This document shows positions 35,983-46,112 of a stretch of DNA of 64,000 nt, piece by piece. The stretch comes from Pseudactinotalea suaedae (lineage in GTDB: Bacteria > Actinomycetota > Actinomycetes > Actinomycetales > Beutenbergiaceae). Location: positions 1 to 64,000 of the forward strand of contig NZ_WNXY01000012.1 of NCBI RefSeq assembly GCF_009733815.1, given 5' to 3'. The notes under the pieces are model-generated. The model was not told where the DNA came from and searched no databases. It saw nothing but the letters and a program-made list of their open reading frames with translations. The first letter of the stretch is position 1, and every line of letters begins with the position of its first letter. The position numbers and the translations under genes are program-made.

Positions 35983-36144
35983 CGTAGGCTGCGCACGCAA
36001 ATTCGTCATGTTGGCCGCGCGTAATTGATGACGATCTCTGGCGGCGTGTCACCATGGGGCCGCCCCCACCCCTTTCTCGCCACGATTCCGGACAGCCCTG
36101 GCTGGACGTGACGGGTTGCACTGCTCGCCTGAATCGCCCCGGGT

Positions 36145-37271
<1,127 letters not shown>

Positions 37272-37376
37272 GGTCATCATCTCTCGGGAATCAGACCCTC
37301 TACGAGACCCGGGGCGATTCAGACCTCACCCGCGACTACCAACCCACCGGCAAGCCGCTCGCCCCCACCAAAAGCT

Positions 37377-37407
37377 AGCCCGAACCCACGATCCGTGGGC
37401 CCGGGCT
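37377..37407 (-). terminator. Rho-independent terminator of tRNA-Pro
   Basis: On the minus strand a stem formed by AGCCCG/CGGGCT and CCCACG/CGTGGG is followed by GCTTTTGG, one of the few hairpins here with a T-run. It lies 28 bases downstream of the tRNA-Pro 3' end. Confidence 0.75.
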
Positions 37408-37434
37408 GTGCCGATGTCCTGAGACATCACAACG

Positions 37435-37508
37435 TCGGGATGACAGGATTTGAACCTGCGACCTTCCGCTCCCAAAGCGGACGCGCTACCAACCTGCGCC
37501 ACATCCCG
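37435..37508 (-). tRNA. tRNA-Pro (anticodon TGG)
   Basis: A 74-base cloverleaf. The acceptor stem is CGGGATG/CATCCCG with discriminator A. The anticodon stem-loop is TCCGC-TTTGGGA-GCGGA, giving anticodon TGG. The T-arm is GCAGG-TTCAAAT-CCTGT. CCA is not encoded. Confidence 0.95.
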
Positions 37509-37578
37509 TCGCCCGGCGCGACGCCATCGGCACCGCACAGAACCACCCGCTCCTGCCTGTATTCTCGTCGGCAGCACC

Positions 37579-37649
37579 GCGGGTGTAGCTCAATGGTAGA
37601 GCCTCTGCCTTCCAAGCAGATGGTGCGAGTTCGATTCTCGTCACCCGCT
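37579..37649 (+). tRNA. tRNA-Gly (anticodon TCC)
   Basis: A 71-base cloverleaf. The acceptor stem is GCGGGTG/CACCCGC. The anticodon stem-loop is TCTGC-CTTCCAA-GCAGA, anticodon TCC. The T-arm is GCGAG-TTCGATT-CTCGT. It is divergent from tRNA-Pro across a 70-bp gap. Confidence 0.95.
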
Positions 37650-37656
37650 CCAGCCC

Positions 37657-37682
37657 GACGGGGCCGCGTGAGCGGCCCCGTC
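37657..37682 (+). terminator. Strong hairpin after tRNA-Gly
   Basis: Perfect 11-bp stem GACGGGGCCGC and GCGGCCCCGTC around a GTGA loop, eight bases after the tRNA end. A short mixed sequence follows and there is no T-tract. It could also end transcription of the convergent small gene. Confidence 0.75.
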
Positions 37683-37705
37683 GTCACGTCCGGAGCCTGC
37701 CGCTG

Positions 37706-37912
37706 CTAGTGCGGACCTGGCGGCAGCTTGTCGACGCCGTGGCGGGCCGGCTCGCCGGGCTCGGCGGCGGTCTCCGGGCTCACGTCGCTTCGCTCGACCG
37801 GTCCGCCGCCCGGGTAGGGGTCACCGGACGTGGTCCGCTCGTCATCCGGCTCGCGCTCGTCGGCCGGCGGGAGGTGGTCGGTCGGTCGCTTCGGTTCGGG
37901 CGTGTCGCTCAT
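37706..37912 (-). CDS. Small acidic, proline-rich hypothetical protein
   Basis: Product of 68 residues beginning MSDTPEPKRPTDH. It is rich in Pro, Asp, Glu and Gly without hydrophobic core, so it is predicted to be disordered. A GTG one codon upstream is an alternative start. No homologue recognised. It may be co-directional with, but not clearly linked to, the ribosomal-protein genes upstream. Confidence 0.45.
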   Translation of the reverse strand: MSDTPEPKRPTDHLPPADEREPDDERTTSGDPYPGGGPVERSDVSPETAAEPGEPARHGVDKLPPGPH

Positions 37913-38048
37913 CACTCCACGCTAACCCGCTCGGCTGCCCGGCGTGGGTCGCTCGGCACCACGATCGGGTTCGCGCAGGCACGACGAAGGCCGCCCCGGC
38001 GAGGCCGGAGCGGCCTGTCGATCACGCCGGCGCGAGCCGGCGGAAAAC

Positions 38049-38219
38049 TCAGTCCTCGGGGACGACGAGACCGCGCTCGACGGCCTTCGCGAGCCGACGG
38101 GGAACGCGGACCTCGCGACCGCCCACACGGACGGGGACAAGCTCGGCGACCTTCGCCTTCCACTGCGAACGGCGGTGGCGGGTGTTGCTGCGCGAGAGCT
38201 TGCGCTTGGGGACAGCCAT
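38049..38219 (-). CDS. rpmF: 50S ribosomal protein L32, cysteine-less form
   Basis: Product of 56 residues starting [20 protein letters not shown], the family signature. It contains no cysteine, so it is the zinc-independent form (the zinc form has four Cys). It lies 39 bases downstream of the type B L31 gene and is probably co-transcribed with it. In several bacteria such zinc-free paralogues are induced by zinc shortage; no Zur site was recognised here. Confidence 0.9.
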   Translation of the reverse strand: MAVPKRKLSRSNTRHRRSQWKAKVAELVPVRVGGREVRVPRRLAKAVERGLVVPED

Positions 38220-38258
38220 CGGGGTCTCCTAGGTCTGGTTCTGGTGAGCGGCAGGCCG

Positions 38259-38519
38259 TCAGGCCTTCGCGTCACCCTGGGTGGCGTAACGGCGGCGGAA
38301 CTTCTCCACACGACCTGCGGTGTCGAGGATCTTCTGCTTGCCCGTGTAGAACGGGTGCGAGGCCGAGGAGATGTCGACGTCGACCACCGGGTAGGTGTTG
38401 CCGTCCTCCCACTCGACCGTCTGGGTCGAGGTCAGCGTGGACCGCGTCAAGATCGAGAAGTCCGCGGAGATGTCGCGGAAAACGACCGGCGCGTACTCCG
38501 GGTGGATGTCCTTCTTCAT
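38259..38519 (-). CDS. rpmE2: 50S ribosomal protein L31 type B
   Basis: Product of 86 residues. The type B signature [16 protein letters not shown] is followed by [25 protein letters not shown]. It lacks the CxxC zinc ligands of type A L31. A TATGAT -10-like element lies about 120 bases upstream on the same strand. It heads the L31-L32 unit. Confidence 0.93.
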   Translation of the reverse strand: MKKDIHPEYAPVVFRDISADFSILTRSTLTSTQTVEWEDGNTYPVVDVDISSASHPFYTGKQKILDTAGRVEKFRRRYATQGDAKA

Positions 38520-38637
38520 GACTGTCGCTTCCTTGTTCGTGACGGGACGGCACAGGTCGACGCCGTACTCCCGAGACGGCGCAATCACCCCGGGTTCGAG
38601 GGCGCGCCAGGTGCGGCCCTGCAGCCGCAACCGGACG

Positions 38638-38643
38638 ATCATA
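38638..38643 (-). promoter_or_regulatory. Possible -10 element for the L31/L32 unit
   Basis: TATGAT on the minus strand, about 120 bases before the L31 ATG. No strong -35 is visible at 17 bp, so this is tentative. Confidence 0.35.
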
Positions 38644-38717
38644 CCCGCAATCGGAGCCCGCTCGCACCTCGGGACGGGCGTCGTGGGTTCGCCGCGGCTC
38701 CCACTACGGTGACGCGC

Positions 38718-39152
38718 ATGATCGAGGAGCAACCCTGGGTCGGTCTGCTCATCGGCCTGGCCGCGGTGACCCCGTTCGTCGTGCAGGCGAGCATCTTCAC
38801 ACGCAACCAGCGACGGCACCGCTCCTGGGTCCGGGCCGTCGGCGTCGTGCTTCACACCCACGCCTCCTCCACCAGCGACGGCGTCAGGACCTATCGCGCG
38901 AGCTACAACTACACCGACCCCACCGGGACGATCCGCAGCGGGCGGGGCGAGATCGACCGCGACGCCCCGCACGGCACCGAGCTGCCGATCCTCTACGACC
39001 CGGAGAACCCCGCCACGACCCAGCCCCAGCGGCGCATCGGCGTCGGCCACTGGATCGCCGGCGGCCTGGGCCTGCTGCTGTTCGTGGTCGGCGTCTTCGG
39101 CGTGGTCCAGAGCATCCACATCATGGCGACCGGGAGCATGCTCGGCGAATAA
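38718..39152 (+). CDS. DUF3592-like membrane protein
   Basis: Product of 144 residues starting [11 protein letters not shown]. It has an N-terminal hydrophobic helix (about 8-24), a soluble beta region with a [16 protein letters not shown] and [16 protein letters not shown] pattern typical of DUF3592 proteins, and a C-terminal helix (about 114-136). Function unknown. It ends immediately before the GntR operator and does not overlap the regulator gene. Confidence 0.7.
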   Translation: MIEEQPWVGLLIGLAAVTPFVVQASIFTRNQRRHRSWVRAVGVVLHTHASSTSDGVRTYRASYNYTDPTGTIRSGRGEIDRDAPHGTELPILYDPENPATTQPQRRIGVGHWIAGGLGLLLFVVGVFGVVQSIHIMATGSMLGE

Positions 39153-39179
39153 ACTTGTGCTAGTTGGACTAATACAAGT
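39153..39179. promoter_or_regulatory. Nested palindrome, probable operator of the GntR regulator
   Basis: Two concentric inverted repeats share one centre: ACTTGT (39153-39158) with ACAAGT (39174-39179), and TAGT (39161-39164) with ACTA (39168-39171). It ends 11 bases before the GTG start of the regulator gene. The arrangement resembles operators of YtrA-type GntR proteins, implying autorepression. Confidence 0.7.
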
Positions 39180-39190
39180 ATGGTGATGGC

Positions 39191-39544
39191 GTGCTCATCA
39201 CCATCGACCCCTCGCTGCCGCGACCGCTCTTCGAGCAGGTCGCCGCAGCGGTTCGCCTCGCCGTCGTGCGGGGCGAGGTGGCCCCGGGGGAACGTCTTCC
39301 CGCGGCACGCGACCTGGCTGAGGCGCTCGACCTCAACGTCAACACCGTGCTGCACGCCTATCGCGACCTGCGCGAGGAGGGCCTGATCGATCTGCACCGC
39401 GGCCGGGGCGCGACCGTGAGTCCCGCCGCTGCCCGCAACTACGACCGCCTGCGCCAGCAGGTCGCCGCCGTGCGTCTGGAAGCTGAACGCCTCGGCGTGC
39501 AGCCCGCGACGCTGGCCGCCATGCTCACCGAGGAGGAGCAATGA
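39191..39544 (+). CDS. GntR-family regulator, YtrA subfamily
   Basis: Product of 117 residues. A winged helix-turn-helix fills residues 10-75 ([48 protein letters not shown] split at its usual positions). Only a short helical tail follows, typical of the YtrA group, which has no ligand-binding domain. Its stop overlaps the start of the downstream DUF1648 membrane-protein gene by four bases, so it probably controls itself and that partner. Confidence 0.9.
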   Translation: MLITIDPSLPRPLFEQVAAAVRLAVVRGEVAPGERLPAARDLAEALDLNVNTVLHAYRDLREEGLIDLHRGRGATVSPAAARNYDRLRQQVAAVRLEAERLGVQPATLAAMLTEEEQ

Positions 39545-40527
39545 CCATCCGAACCCGAGCCGTGATCCTGGGTGCGGTGCTGCCCGCAGCACTGCTGGCG
39601 GGAGCGTTCGCGCTCATCACCGGCTGGCGTGACCGGCTCCCGGACCCGATGGCGCTGCACTGGGGTCTCGACGGCGTCGACCGGGTCGGCTCGTTCACCG
39701 AGCACCTGCTCCCGTTGGCGATCCTCGGTCTTCTCGTCTGCCTGCCCTCGATCGCCCTCGCCCTCGTCGTCACGGGCGCTGCTCGACGCGGCATGGTCGG
39801 CCTGTCCGCCGGGATGGCGGCGATGATCGCCGGGATCGCGATCAGCACCACCGCCGTCCAGCTCGACGCCACCGACGCGTACGCGGTCCCCTCCCCCGGC
39901 TCGGCGATCGTGCTGCCGCTCGTCGGTGCCGTGGCGATCGGGATCCTCGCGACCTGGCTCGCCGGGCGCGACACCCCACAGCCCGCCACCTCGACCGTGC
40001 CGGACGACGCCGCTCGCCTCCCGCTCCCCGCCGGTACCGCCGCCGTGTGGTCGCGTCCGCTGCCCTCGGTGCCGCTCGCGCTCCCGATCGGGGTCACCGC
40101 ACTGCTCGTGGTGCTGGCGCTCACCTTCGGCGCGCTGACCGGGGACTGGTGGATGCTGGCCTTCCCTGCGCTGCTCGCGCTGCTGTTCCTCTTCACGAGC
40201 GGCTGGCGTGTGCAGATCGACCGCACCGGGCTCACGCTCTACAGCTTCCGCGGCCGTGCCCGCCACCACGTGCCCGCGAACGAGATCGTCCGCGCCGACG
40301 TCACCCAGGTGCGGCCGATCGCCGAGTTCGGCGGCTGGGGCATGCGGGTCGGCTACGGCGGGGCGCACCGCGGTGCGCTCGGGTTCGTCTCACGCTCCGG
40401 CGAGGCCGTCTCGGTCGAGCGCACCGGGGGCCGTCGCGTGGTGGTGACCGTCGACGGCGCAGCCCAGGCCGCAGCACTGCTCAACACCCTCGCCGACCGG
40501 GCCCGCTCGTCGAGTCCTGCGGAGTGA
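39541..40527 (+). CDS. DUF1648 domain membrane protein
   Basis: Product of 328 residues with about six membrane segments. A DUF1648-like block ([21 protein letters not shown]) follows the first helix. The C-terminal part (about 215-320) is a soluble PH-like domain with [16 protein letters not shown] and [19 protein letters not shown] strands. It is coupled to a YtrA-type regulator, a pairing usual for this family. Role unknown, possibly in membrane or envelope stress. Confidence 0.75.
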   Translation: MTIRTRAVILGAVLPAALLAGAFALITGWRDRLPDPMALHWGLDGVDRVGSFTEHLLPLAILGLLVCLPSIALALVVTGAARRGMVGLSAGMAAMIAGIAISTTAVQLDATDAYAVPSPGSAIVLPLVGAVAIGILATWLAGRDTPQPATSTVPDDAARLPLPAGTAAVWSRPLPSVPLALPIGVTALLVVLALTFGALTGDWWMLAFPALLALLFLFTSGWRVQIDRTGLTLYSFRGRARHHVPANEIVRADVTQVRPIAEFGGWGMRVGYGGAHRGALGFVSRSGEAVSVERTGGRRVVVTVDGAAQAAALLNTLADRARSSSPAE

Positions 40528-40609
40528 GACGCCGCTCAACCGGGTACGCCACCTGAGCACCTCGTGGGATCGTGACCCCGTACGCCTTTCACGCTCCCGG
40601 AGGAACCCC

Positions 40610-41548
40610 ATGGCACGCATCTATGACGACGCGACCCAGCTGATCGGCAACACGCCGCTCGTGCGTCTGAACAAGGTCACCGACGGCGCGGGCGCGACCG
40701 TCCTCGCGAAGCTGGAGTTCTACAACCCGGCGAACTCCGTCAAGGACCGCATCGGCGTGGCGATCATCGACGCCGCGGAGCGCTCCGGCGAGCTGCAGGC
40801 GGGCGGCACGATCGTCGAGGCGACCTCGGGCAACACCGGCATCGCACTCGCGTTCGTGGGCGCGGCACGCGGCTACAAGGTCGTGCTGACCATGCCCGAG
40901 ACGATGTCCAACGAGCGCAAGATGCTGCTCCGCGCCTTCGGGGCCGAGCTCGTCCTGACCCCGGGTTCGGAGGGCATGAAGGGCGCCGTCAACCGGGCGG
41001 ACCAGATCGCCGCCGAGCGCCCCGGTGCCGTGCTGGCCCGCCAGTTCGCGAACGAGGCGAACCCCGAGATCCACCGCAAGACCACGGCCGAGGAGATCTG
41101 GAACGACACCGACGGCGGCGTCGACATCCTCGTGGCCGGCATCGGCACCGGCGGCACGATCACCGGCGTGGGTCAGGTCCTCAAGGAGCGCAAGCCCGAG
41201 GTGCAGATCATCGCCGTCGAGCCCGAGGAGTCCGCGATCCTCAACGGTGGCCAGCCCGGCCCCCACAAGATCCAGGGCATCGGTGCGAACTTCGTGCCCG
41301 AGATCCTCGACACCTCCGTCTACGACGAGGTGATCGACGTCAACGCCGAGACCGCCGTCAAGGTGGCCCGCCGCACCGCCGCCGAGGAGGGACTGCTCGT
41401 CGGCATCTCCTCGGGCGCCGCGATCCACGCAGCCACGCAGGTGGCCCAGCGCCCGGAGAACGCCGGCAAGACGATCGTCGTCATCATCCCCAGCTTCGGC
41501 GAGCGCTACCTGTCGACGATCCTGTTCGCCGACCTCGCCGAGGGCTGA
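40610..41548 (+). CDS. cysK: Cysteine synthase A (O-acetylserine sulfhydrylase)
   Basis: Product of 312 residues, PLP-dependent. The PLP lysine lies in [11 protein letters not shown] (about residue 44). The substrate loop TSGNTGIAL (about 71-79) and the phosphate-binding glycine loop [12 protein letters not shown] (about 178-189) are present. It makes cysteine from O-acetylserine and sulfide. A CCCGGAGGA Shine-Dalgarno precedes the ATG. cysE follows 10 bases downstream, giving a two-gene cysteine operon. Confidence 0.97.
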   Translation: MARIYDDATQLIGNTPLVRLNKVTDGAGATVLAKLEFYNPANSVKDRIGVAIIDAAERSGELQAGGTIVEATSGNTGIALAFVGAARGYKVVLTMPETMSNERKMLLRAFGAELVLTPGSEGMKGAVNRADQIAAERPGAVLARQFANEANPEIHRKTTAEEIWNDTDGGVDILVAGIGTGGTITGVGQVLKERKPEVQIIAVEPEESAILNGGQPGPHKIQGIGANFVPEILDTSVYDEVIDVNAETAVKVARRTAAEEGLLVGISSGAAIHAATQVAQRPENAGKTIVVIIPSFGERYLSTILFADLAEG

Positions 41549-41558
41549 TCACTCCTTC

Positions 41559-42146
41559 ATGAGCGCGACGCATCACCTTCCCCTGCTCAGTCTCGTACGG
41601 GAGGACCTGGAGACCGCGCGGCGGCGTGACCCCGCCGCGCGGACCTTCCTGGAGGTCGCGCTGCTGTACCCGGGTGTGCACGCGCTGTGGGCGCACCGGT
41701 TGGCGCACCGGCTCTGGACCACCATGCCGCTGCTCCGCTTCCCCGCGCGGCTGCTCTCGCAGCTGGTCCGGCTGGGCACCGGGGTGGAGATCCACCCCGG
41801 GGCCCAGCTGGGTCGGCGCTTCTTCATCGACCACGGCATGGGCGTCGTCATCGGCGAGACCGCCGAGGTCGGCGACGACGTGCTGATGTTCCACACCTCG
41901 ACGCTCGGCGGACGCTCCATGAGCAAGGGCAAGCGCCACCCGACGATCGGTGACCGCGTGGTGATCGGAGCCGGCGCCATGGTGCTCGGCCCGATCACGA
42001 TCGGTGACGACGTGCAGGTGGGCGCGAACGCCGTCGTCGTCAAGGACGTCGAGGCGGGCGCCGTGGTCGTCGGCGTGCCCGGCAAGCCCAAGAAGGTGCC
42101 GCCCGCCGCACGCGACGACCTCACCGACCCCGCGATCTACATCTGA
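41559..42146 (+). CDS. cysE: Serine O-acetyltransferase
   Basis: Product of 195 residues. An N-terminal helical part is followed by a left-handed beta-helix with hexapeptide repeats ([53 protein letters not shown]). The catalytic His and Asp lie in the DHG region. The C-terminus ends in isoleucine (DPAIYI), the residue that inserts into the CysK active site in the cysteine synthase complex. Feedback by cysteine is expected. Confidence 0.95.
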   Translation: MSATHHLPLLSLVREDLETARRRDPAARTFLEVALLYPGVHALWAHRLAHRLWTTMPLLRFPARLLSQLVRLGTGVEIHPGAQLGRRFFIDHGMGVVIGETAEVGDDVLMFHTSTLGGRSMSKGKRHPTIGDRVVIGAGAMVLGPITIGDDVQVGANAVVVKDVEAGAVVVGVPGKPKKVPPAARDDLTDPAIYI

Positions 42147-42246
42147 GGCCCTTCTTCCGGCTCGCCTCATGAGAGGAGAGCCAGGATCGCCGTCCTCCCT
42201 CGGGCGACGAGGCCGGCCGACGGCGGTCGACCGGGTGGGGCGCCCG

Positions 42247-42588
42247 TCACGCACCTCGCGACAGGTCCGGTGGGCTGGGTGCCCAGGCTGCCCTGCGCAT
42301 GTCGACCCGAGGCGGCTCACCCATCATCGGGACGTCCTCGGAGCGCAGCCGCGCGCGCTGCTCGGCGGCGACCCGCTCCGCGAGCGCGCCGGACGCCGTC
42401 ACCACCCGCCACCAGCAGACCTCGCCGCCGTAGTGAGCCATCACGCGCCCGACCACGCGCGCGCTGCCCCGCCCGGTCACCTCGCGCACGGCGGCTGCGA
42501 CGGCGCCGTAGCTGGTGACGCGACCCTCGGGCACGGTCGCGACGACGTCCAGGACCAGCTCGGCGTAGTCGTCGGGTGGTGGCAGCAC
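42247..42588 (-). CDS. Alkyltransferase-like (ATL/MGMT family) protein
   Basis: Product of 113 residues if the GTG at 42588 is used; an ATG at 42633 would extend it by 15 residues with less family-like sequence. The DNA-binding fold is present: VPEGRVTSYGAVAAAVREV, and RVVGRVM. The alkyl-acceptor PCHR of true methyltransferases is replaced: here the segment reads EVCWWRVV, with Trp at the acceptor-side position. This suggests an ATL protein that marks O6-alkylguanine for nucleotide excision repair rather than repairing it directly. Confidence 0.78.
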   Translation of the reverse strand: MLPPPDDYAELVLDVVATVPEGRVTSYGAVAAAVREVTGRGSARVVGRVMAHYGGEVCWWRVVTASGALAERVAAEQRARLRSEDVPMMGEPPRVDMRRAAWAPSPPDLSRGA

Positions 42589-42635
42589 GCACCTATGATC
42601 GCTTGTCGACCCTCGAGAAGGCTGGCTGACCAAGC

Positions 42636-43337
42636 ATGACGACGGCGGACCCTTACGTCTGTGAGCACTGCGACGACTCCGTGCCTCACCAGCACGTGGA
42701 CGAGCGACCGCTCGTGGAGAGCTACAGGCGCGACCTGCTCCGAGCGGTGCTCGCGGCCTGCGCGGTCAGCGTGGTGTGGCTCGCGCTGGGCCTGACGACG
42801 GCCTGGGGTTCGGTGCTCGGCGTCATCCTCGGGATGGCCGCCTGGGCGGTCGCGACGGCGGTCGGGGTGCTGTTCTTCCTGCTGACGCGTCGCGGGAAGC
42901 CGGCCGCGACCGCGGTGATCGGCGGCGCGATCGCCACCGCTGCGGTCTCGCCGATCCTGGCGTTGCTCGTGGCTTTCCTCACGCCCGGTCCGATCGCGGC
43001 TCGCGCCGTTGTCGCCGGGCTGGGCTGGCTCGTGCTGAGCACGCTCGTGACCGCGGTCCGGGCGGGTCGGCTGCGCGCCCAGCTGGTCGCGCACACCCGT
43101 GACGGCGAGGCAGCCCGTTCCGCGGTGGTGCGCACCGGTGGCCGGCCCAGCCCCTACGTCGAGGCCGGCTGGCTCGTAGGGACGGCGGTCGTGTTCGGGC
43201 TGTGCGTCGCGGCCACCGCGGCGCTGCCGGTCGTCACCGGGGTGCTCGTGCCGCTCAACGCCGCGCTCGCCGTGCTCAGCCGGCGGCTCCAGGCGCGTGC
43301 GGCGCAGCCGCAAGCGGCCTCGTCGACGCGGCGGTGA
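42636..43337 (+). CDS. Multi-spanning membrane protein with N-terminal Cys/His motif
   Basis: Product of 233 residues. The N-terminus has YVCEHCDDSVPHQHVD, a possible metal-binding Cys-Cys-His-His cluster. Five or six hydrophobic segments follow (starting about residue 37). The C-terminal tail is Arg/Ala/Gln-rich. No family recognised. The gene converges on rpiB across the 31-bp repeat cluster and is divergent from the ATL gene. Confidence 0.65.
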   Translation: MTTADPYVCEHCDDSVPHQHVDERPLVESYRRDLLRAVLAACAVSVVWLALGLTTAWGSVLGVILGMAAWAVATAVGVLFFLLTRRGKPAATAVIGGAIATAAVSPILALLVAFLTPGPIAARAVVAGLGWLVLSTLVTAVRAGRLRAQLVAHTRDGEAARSAVVRTGGRPSPYVEAGWLVGTAVVFGLCVAATAALPVVTGVLVPLNAALAVLSRRLQARAAQPQAASSTRR

Positions 43338-43508
43338 GACAGCGCCCACGCATCTGCACCGTCGGTGAGACAGGGCCCACACATCTCCACCGTCGGTGAG
43401 ATAGCGCCCACGCGGAGTCCTCCTGTGGGCCCTCACCCACCGCCACCGCGCTGAGATGGGCCCTCACCCACCGCCACCGCGCTGGGATGGGCCCTCACCC
43501 ACCGCTGA
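43332..43508. repeat. 31-bp repeat cluster: three direct and three inverted copies
   Basis: Three units in forward order contain CGGTGAGA followed by G/CGCCCAC at 43332, 43363 and 43394 (31-bp period). Three units in reverse order contain GGGCCCTCACCCACCG at 43427, 43458 and 43489 (also 31 bp). The two blocks share about 15 of 18 core bases when one is reverse-complemented, so they form a long imperfect hairpin centred near 43415. It lies between convergent genes and could act as a bidirectional terminator. No spacers, so not CRISPR. Confidence 0.85.
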
Positions 43509-43577
43509 AGCGGGACCGTAGGCGGTGGCGCACCGCGGAGTGCGGTGTGGTCGGCGGGCTCGCGCGAGGTCGATGCC

Positions 43578-44030
43578 TCAGCCGCGAGCGGCCTCGTAGG
43601 CGCTGACCTCGTCGATGCGGCGCTGGTGCCGCTCGTCGCCGGAGAACGGTTCGGCCACGAAGGCGTCGACGATCGCGAAGGCCTCGTCCTCGCTGTGCTG
43701 GCGTGCGCCGATGCCCATGACGTTGGCGTCGTTGTGCTGGCGGCCGAGCTGCGCCGTCGTGACGTTCCAGGCGAGCGCGCAGCGCACCCCGGTGACCTTG
43801 TTGGCGGCGATCTGCTCGCCGTTGCCGCTGCCCCCGATGACGATCCCCAGCGTGCCCGGCTCGGCGACGACCGCCTCGGCGGCCGCGAAGCAGAACGCGG
43901 GGTAGTCGTCGAGCGGGTCGAAGCTGTCGGCGCCGTGGTCGACGACGTCGTGCCCGGCAGCGCGCAGGTGCTCGGTGAGGGCGGTCTTGAGCTCGAAGCC
44001 GGCGTGGTCGGCGGCGATGTGCAGACGCAT
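43578..44030 (-). CDS. rpiB: Ribose-5-phosphate isomerase B
   Basis: Product of 150 residues starting MRLHIAADHAGFELK; ATGs at 44039 and 44042 are alternatives. RpiB/LacAB fold. The GSGNGEQIAANKV loop (about 66-78) carries the Glu used as base in the actinobacterial type. RHNDANVM-like and GARQHSEDEA segments contribute His/Arg residues. It interconverts ribose- and ribulose-5-phosphate. Promoter overlaps the divergent S9 peptidase region. Confidence 0.93.
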   Translation of the reverse strand: MRLHIAADHAGFELKTALTEHLRAAGHDVVDHGADSFDPLDDYPAFCFAAAEAVVAEPGTLGIVIGGSGNGEQIAANKVTGVRCALAWNVTTAQLGRQHNDANVMGIGARQHSEDEAFAIVDAFVAEPFSGDERHQRRIDEVSAYEAARG

Positions 44031-44065
44031 GAGCGTCATCATGCCGCACCCGCGATACTGATGCC

Positions 44066-46054
44066 GTGACGTCCACGAAGCCTGCAACCGAGACCACACT
44101 CATCCCCCGCGACGCCCTCTTCGGCAATCCCGAACGCGCGTCGGTCCAGATCAGTCCCGACGGCCGCCACCTGTCCTGGCTCGCACCGGTCGAGGGCGTG
44201 CTCAACGTCTGGGTCGCCCCCGCGGACGACCTCGGCGCGGCCCGACCGGTCACACGCGACACCGCGCGGGGCATCCGCGCCTACTTCTGGACCTATCGCC
44301 CGGACGTGCTGCTGTACCTGCGCGACACCGGCGGCGACGAGGACTTCCACGCCTTCCGCGTCGACGTCACGGGCGGTGAGCCGCTCGATCTCACGCCGTA
44401 CGAGGCGACCACCGCCGACATCGCCGGCGTCAGCCCGCAGGTGCCGGACGCCGTGCTCATCGGCATGAACGATCGGGACCCCGAGCTCCACGACCTCTAC
44501 CGCGTGGACCTGGCAACCGGCGAGCGCATCCTGGTGGAGCAGAACACCGACGGCTTCCTCGGTTACCTCGCCGACGACCGCTACGAGGTCCGCTATGCGC
44601 TCAAGCAGCGCCCCGACGCCGGCATGGACCTGCTCGCCCGGACCGAGGAGGGCTGGGAGATCGCCGAGTCGATCGGGTTCGAGGACTCCCTCTCGACGGC
44701 GCCGCTGTCGCTGACCGCTGACGGCTCCGTCCTCTACATGCTCGACTCGCGCGAGCGGGAGACCGCGGCGCTCGTGGCTCTCGACGTCGCGACCGGTTCC
44801 CGTTCGGTGGTGCACTCCGACCCGCGCGCCGACGTGCAGGGCCGGCTGCTCGTGCACCCGACGACCGGTGTGGTGCAGGCCGTGGGAGTCACCTACCTCG
44901 AGCCCGAGTGGGCGGTGATCGACGAGACCGTCGCCGCGGACCTCGAGCGGCTGCGCGAGCTCGGCCCTGGTGACGCCGTCGTCAACACCCGCACCCTCGA
45001 CGACGCCACCTGGGTGATCGCCTACTCGGCACCCGACACCCCGCTCGCCTACCACCTGTACCACCGGGAGAGCGGTGAGATCGAGTACCTGTTCAGCGGC
45101 CGCCCCGCGCTCGAGGGCGCCCCGCTCGTGCCGATGACGGGCGTCGAGATCGTCGCCCGCGACGGGATGACGCTGCCGAGCTACCTCACGCTGCCCGCGG
45201 GCGTCACGCTCGGCGAGGCCGGCCGCGCGGGCACCGCGGTGCCCATGGTGCTGTTCGTGCACGGCGGGCCGTGGGCGCGCGACGGCTTCACCTACGACCC
45301 CTGGGCGCAGTGGCTCGCCAACCGCGGCTACGCCGTGCTCCAGGTCAACTTCCGCGGCTCGACCGGGTTCGGCAAGGCGTTCACCAACGCCGGTGACCAG
45401 CAGTGGGCCGCCGCGATGCACGAGGACCTGCTCGACGCCGTCGAGTGGGCCGTGCAGCAGGGCGTCACCACCTCCGACAAGGTCGCGATCATGGGCGGCA
45501 GCTACGGCGGCTACGCCACGCTCGCCGGTCTCACCTTCACGCCGACCACCTTCGCGTGCGGCGTGGACATCGTGGGCCCCTCGAACCTGCACACCCTGCT
45601 CGAGACCATCCCACCGTACTGGAAGCCGATGTTCGAGCAGCTGGCCAGGCGCGTGGGCGACCCCCGCACCGAGGAGGGCCGGGCGCTGCTGACCGAGCGG
45701 TCACCGCTGGGCCGGGCCGAGGCGATCGTGCGGCCGCTGCTCATCGGTCAGGGTGCCAACGACCCCCGGGTCAAGCAGGCGGAGAGCGACCAGATCGTCA
45801 CCGCGATGTCCGAGCGCGGCATCCCGGTCACCTACGTGCTGTTCCCGGACGAGGGTCACGGGTTCCACCGCCCGGAGAACAGCAAGGCCTTCAACGCGGT
45901 CGCCGAGAACTTTCTCGCCACCCACCTCGGTGGGCGCGCGGAGCCGATCGACGCCGACCTGCGGGGCTCGAGCACCGAGGTGCCGACGGGTGCCGACGGC
46001 GTCCCCGGGCTCGTCGAGGCCCTCTCGGCCCACGAGGCGGTGTCGCGGGCCTGA
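44066..46054 (+). CDS. S9-family serine peptidase (prolyl-oligopeptidase type)
   Basis: Product of 662 residues from a GTG. The N-terminal 360 residues form a beta-propeller. The C-terminal alpha/beta-hydrolase carries Ser in GGSYGGYATLAG (about residue 479), Asp in NDPRVKQAES and His in DEGHGFHRPEN. No signal peptide, so it is cytosolic. It would cleave peptides at alanyl, prolyl or basic residues depending on subtype. A Gly/Pro tail after the His motif extends about 40 residues. Confidence 0.93.
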   Translation: MTSTKPATETTLIPRDALFGNPERASVQISPDGRHLSWLAPVEGVLNVWVAPADDLGAARPVTRDTARGIRAYFWTYRPDVLLYLRDTGGDEDFHAFRVDVTGGEPLDLTPYEATTADIAGVSPQVPDAVLIGMNDRDPELHDLYRVDLATGERILVEQNTDGFLGYLADDRYEVRYALKQRPDAGMDLLARTEEGWEIAESIGFEDSLSTAPLSLTADGSVLYMLDSRERETAALVALDVATGSRSVVHSDPRADVQGRLLVHPTTGVVQAVGVTYLEPEWAVIDETVAADLERLRELGPGDAVVNTRTLDDATWVIAYSAPDTPLAYHLYHRESGEIEYLFSGRPALEGAPLVPMTGVEIVARDGMTLPSYLTLPAGVTLGEAGRAGTAVPMVLFVHGGPWARDGFTYDPWAQWLANRGYAVLQVNFRGSTGFGKAFTNAGDQQWAAAMHEDLLDAVEWAVQQGVTTSDKVAIMGGSYGGYATLAGLTFTPTTFACGVDIVGPSNLHTLLETIPPYWKPMFEQLARRVGDPRTEEGRALLTERSPLGRAEAIVRPLLIGQGANDPRVKQAESDQIVTAMSERGIPVTYVLFPDEGHGFHRPENSKAFNAVAENFLATHLGGRAEPIDADLRGSSTEVPTGADGVPGLVEALSAHEAVSRA

Positions 46055-46112
46055 TCGCCGCGGTCACGGCATCCGCCACCCGGCGTCGGGGGGCAGCGGG
46101 TACCGTCGGGAG

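Noticed and set aside
37413-37428. GATGTC-ctga-GACATC palindrome beside tRNA-Pro as an attachment site
   Set aside because: No second copy or integrase is in the window; the palindrome alone does not support an att site.
38520-38717. Zur box upstream of the L31/L32 genes
   Set aside because: No TGATAATCATTATCA-like palindrome was found.
42589-42633. Longer start (ATG at 42633) for the ATL-like gene
   Set aside because: The added residues do not fit the family and would run into the divergent gene's start region.
43332-43508. Regular 31-bp repeats considered as a CRISPR array
   Set aside because: Units abut in tandem with no unique spacers, half are inverted, and no cas genes are present.
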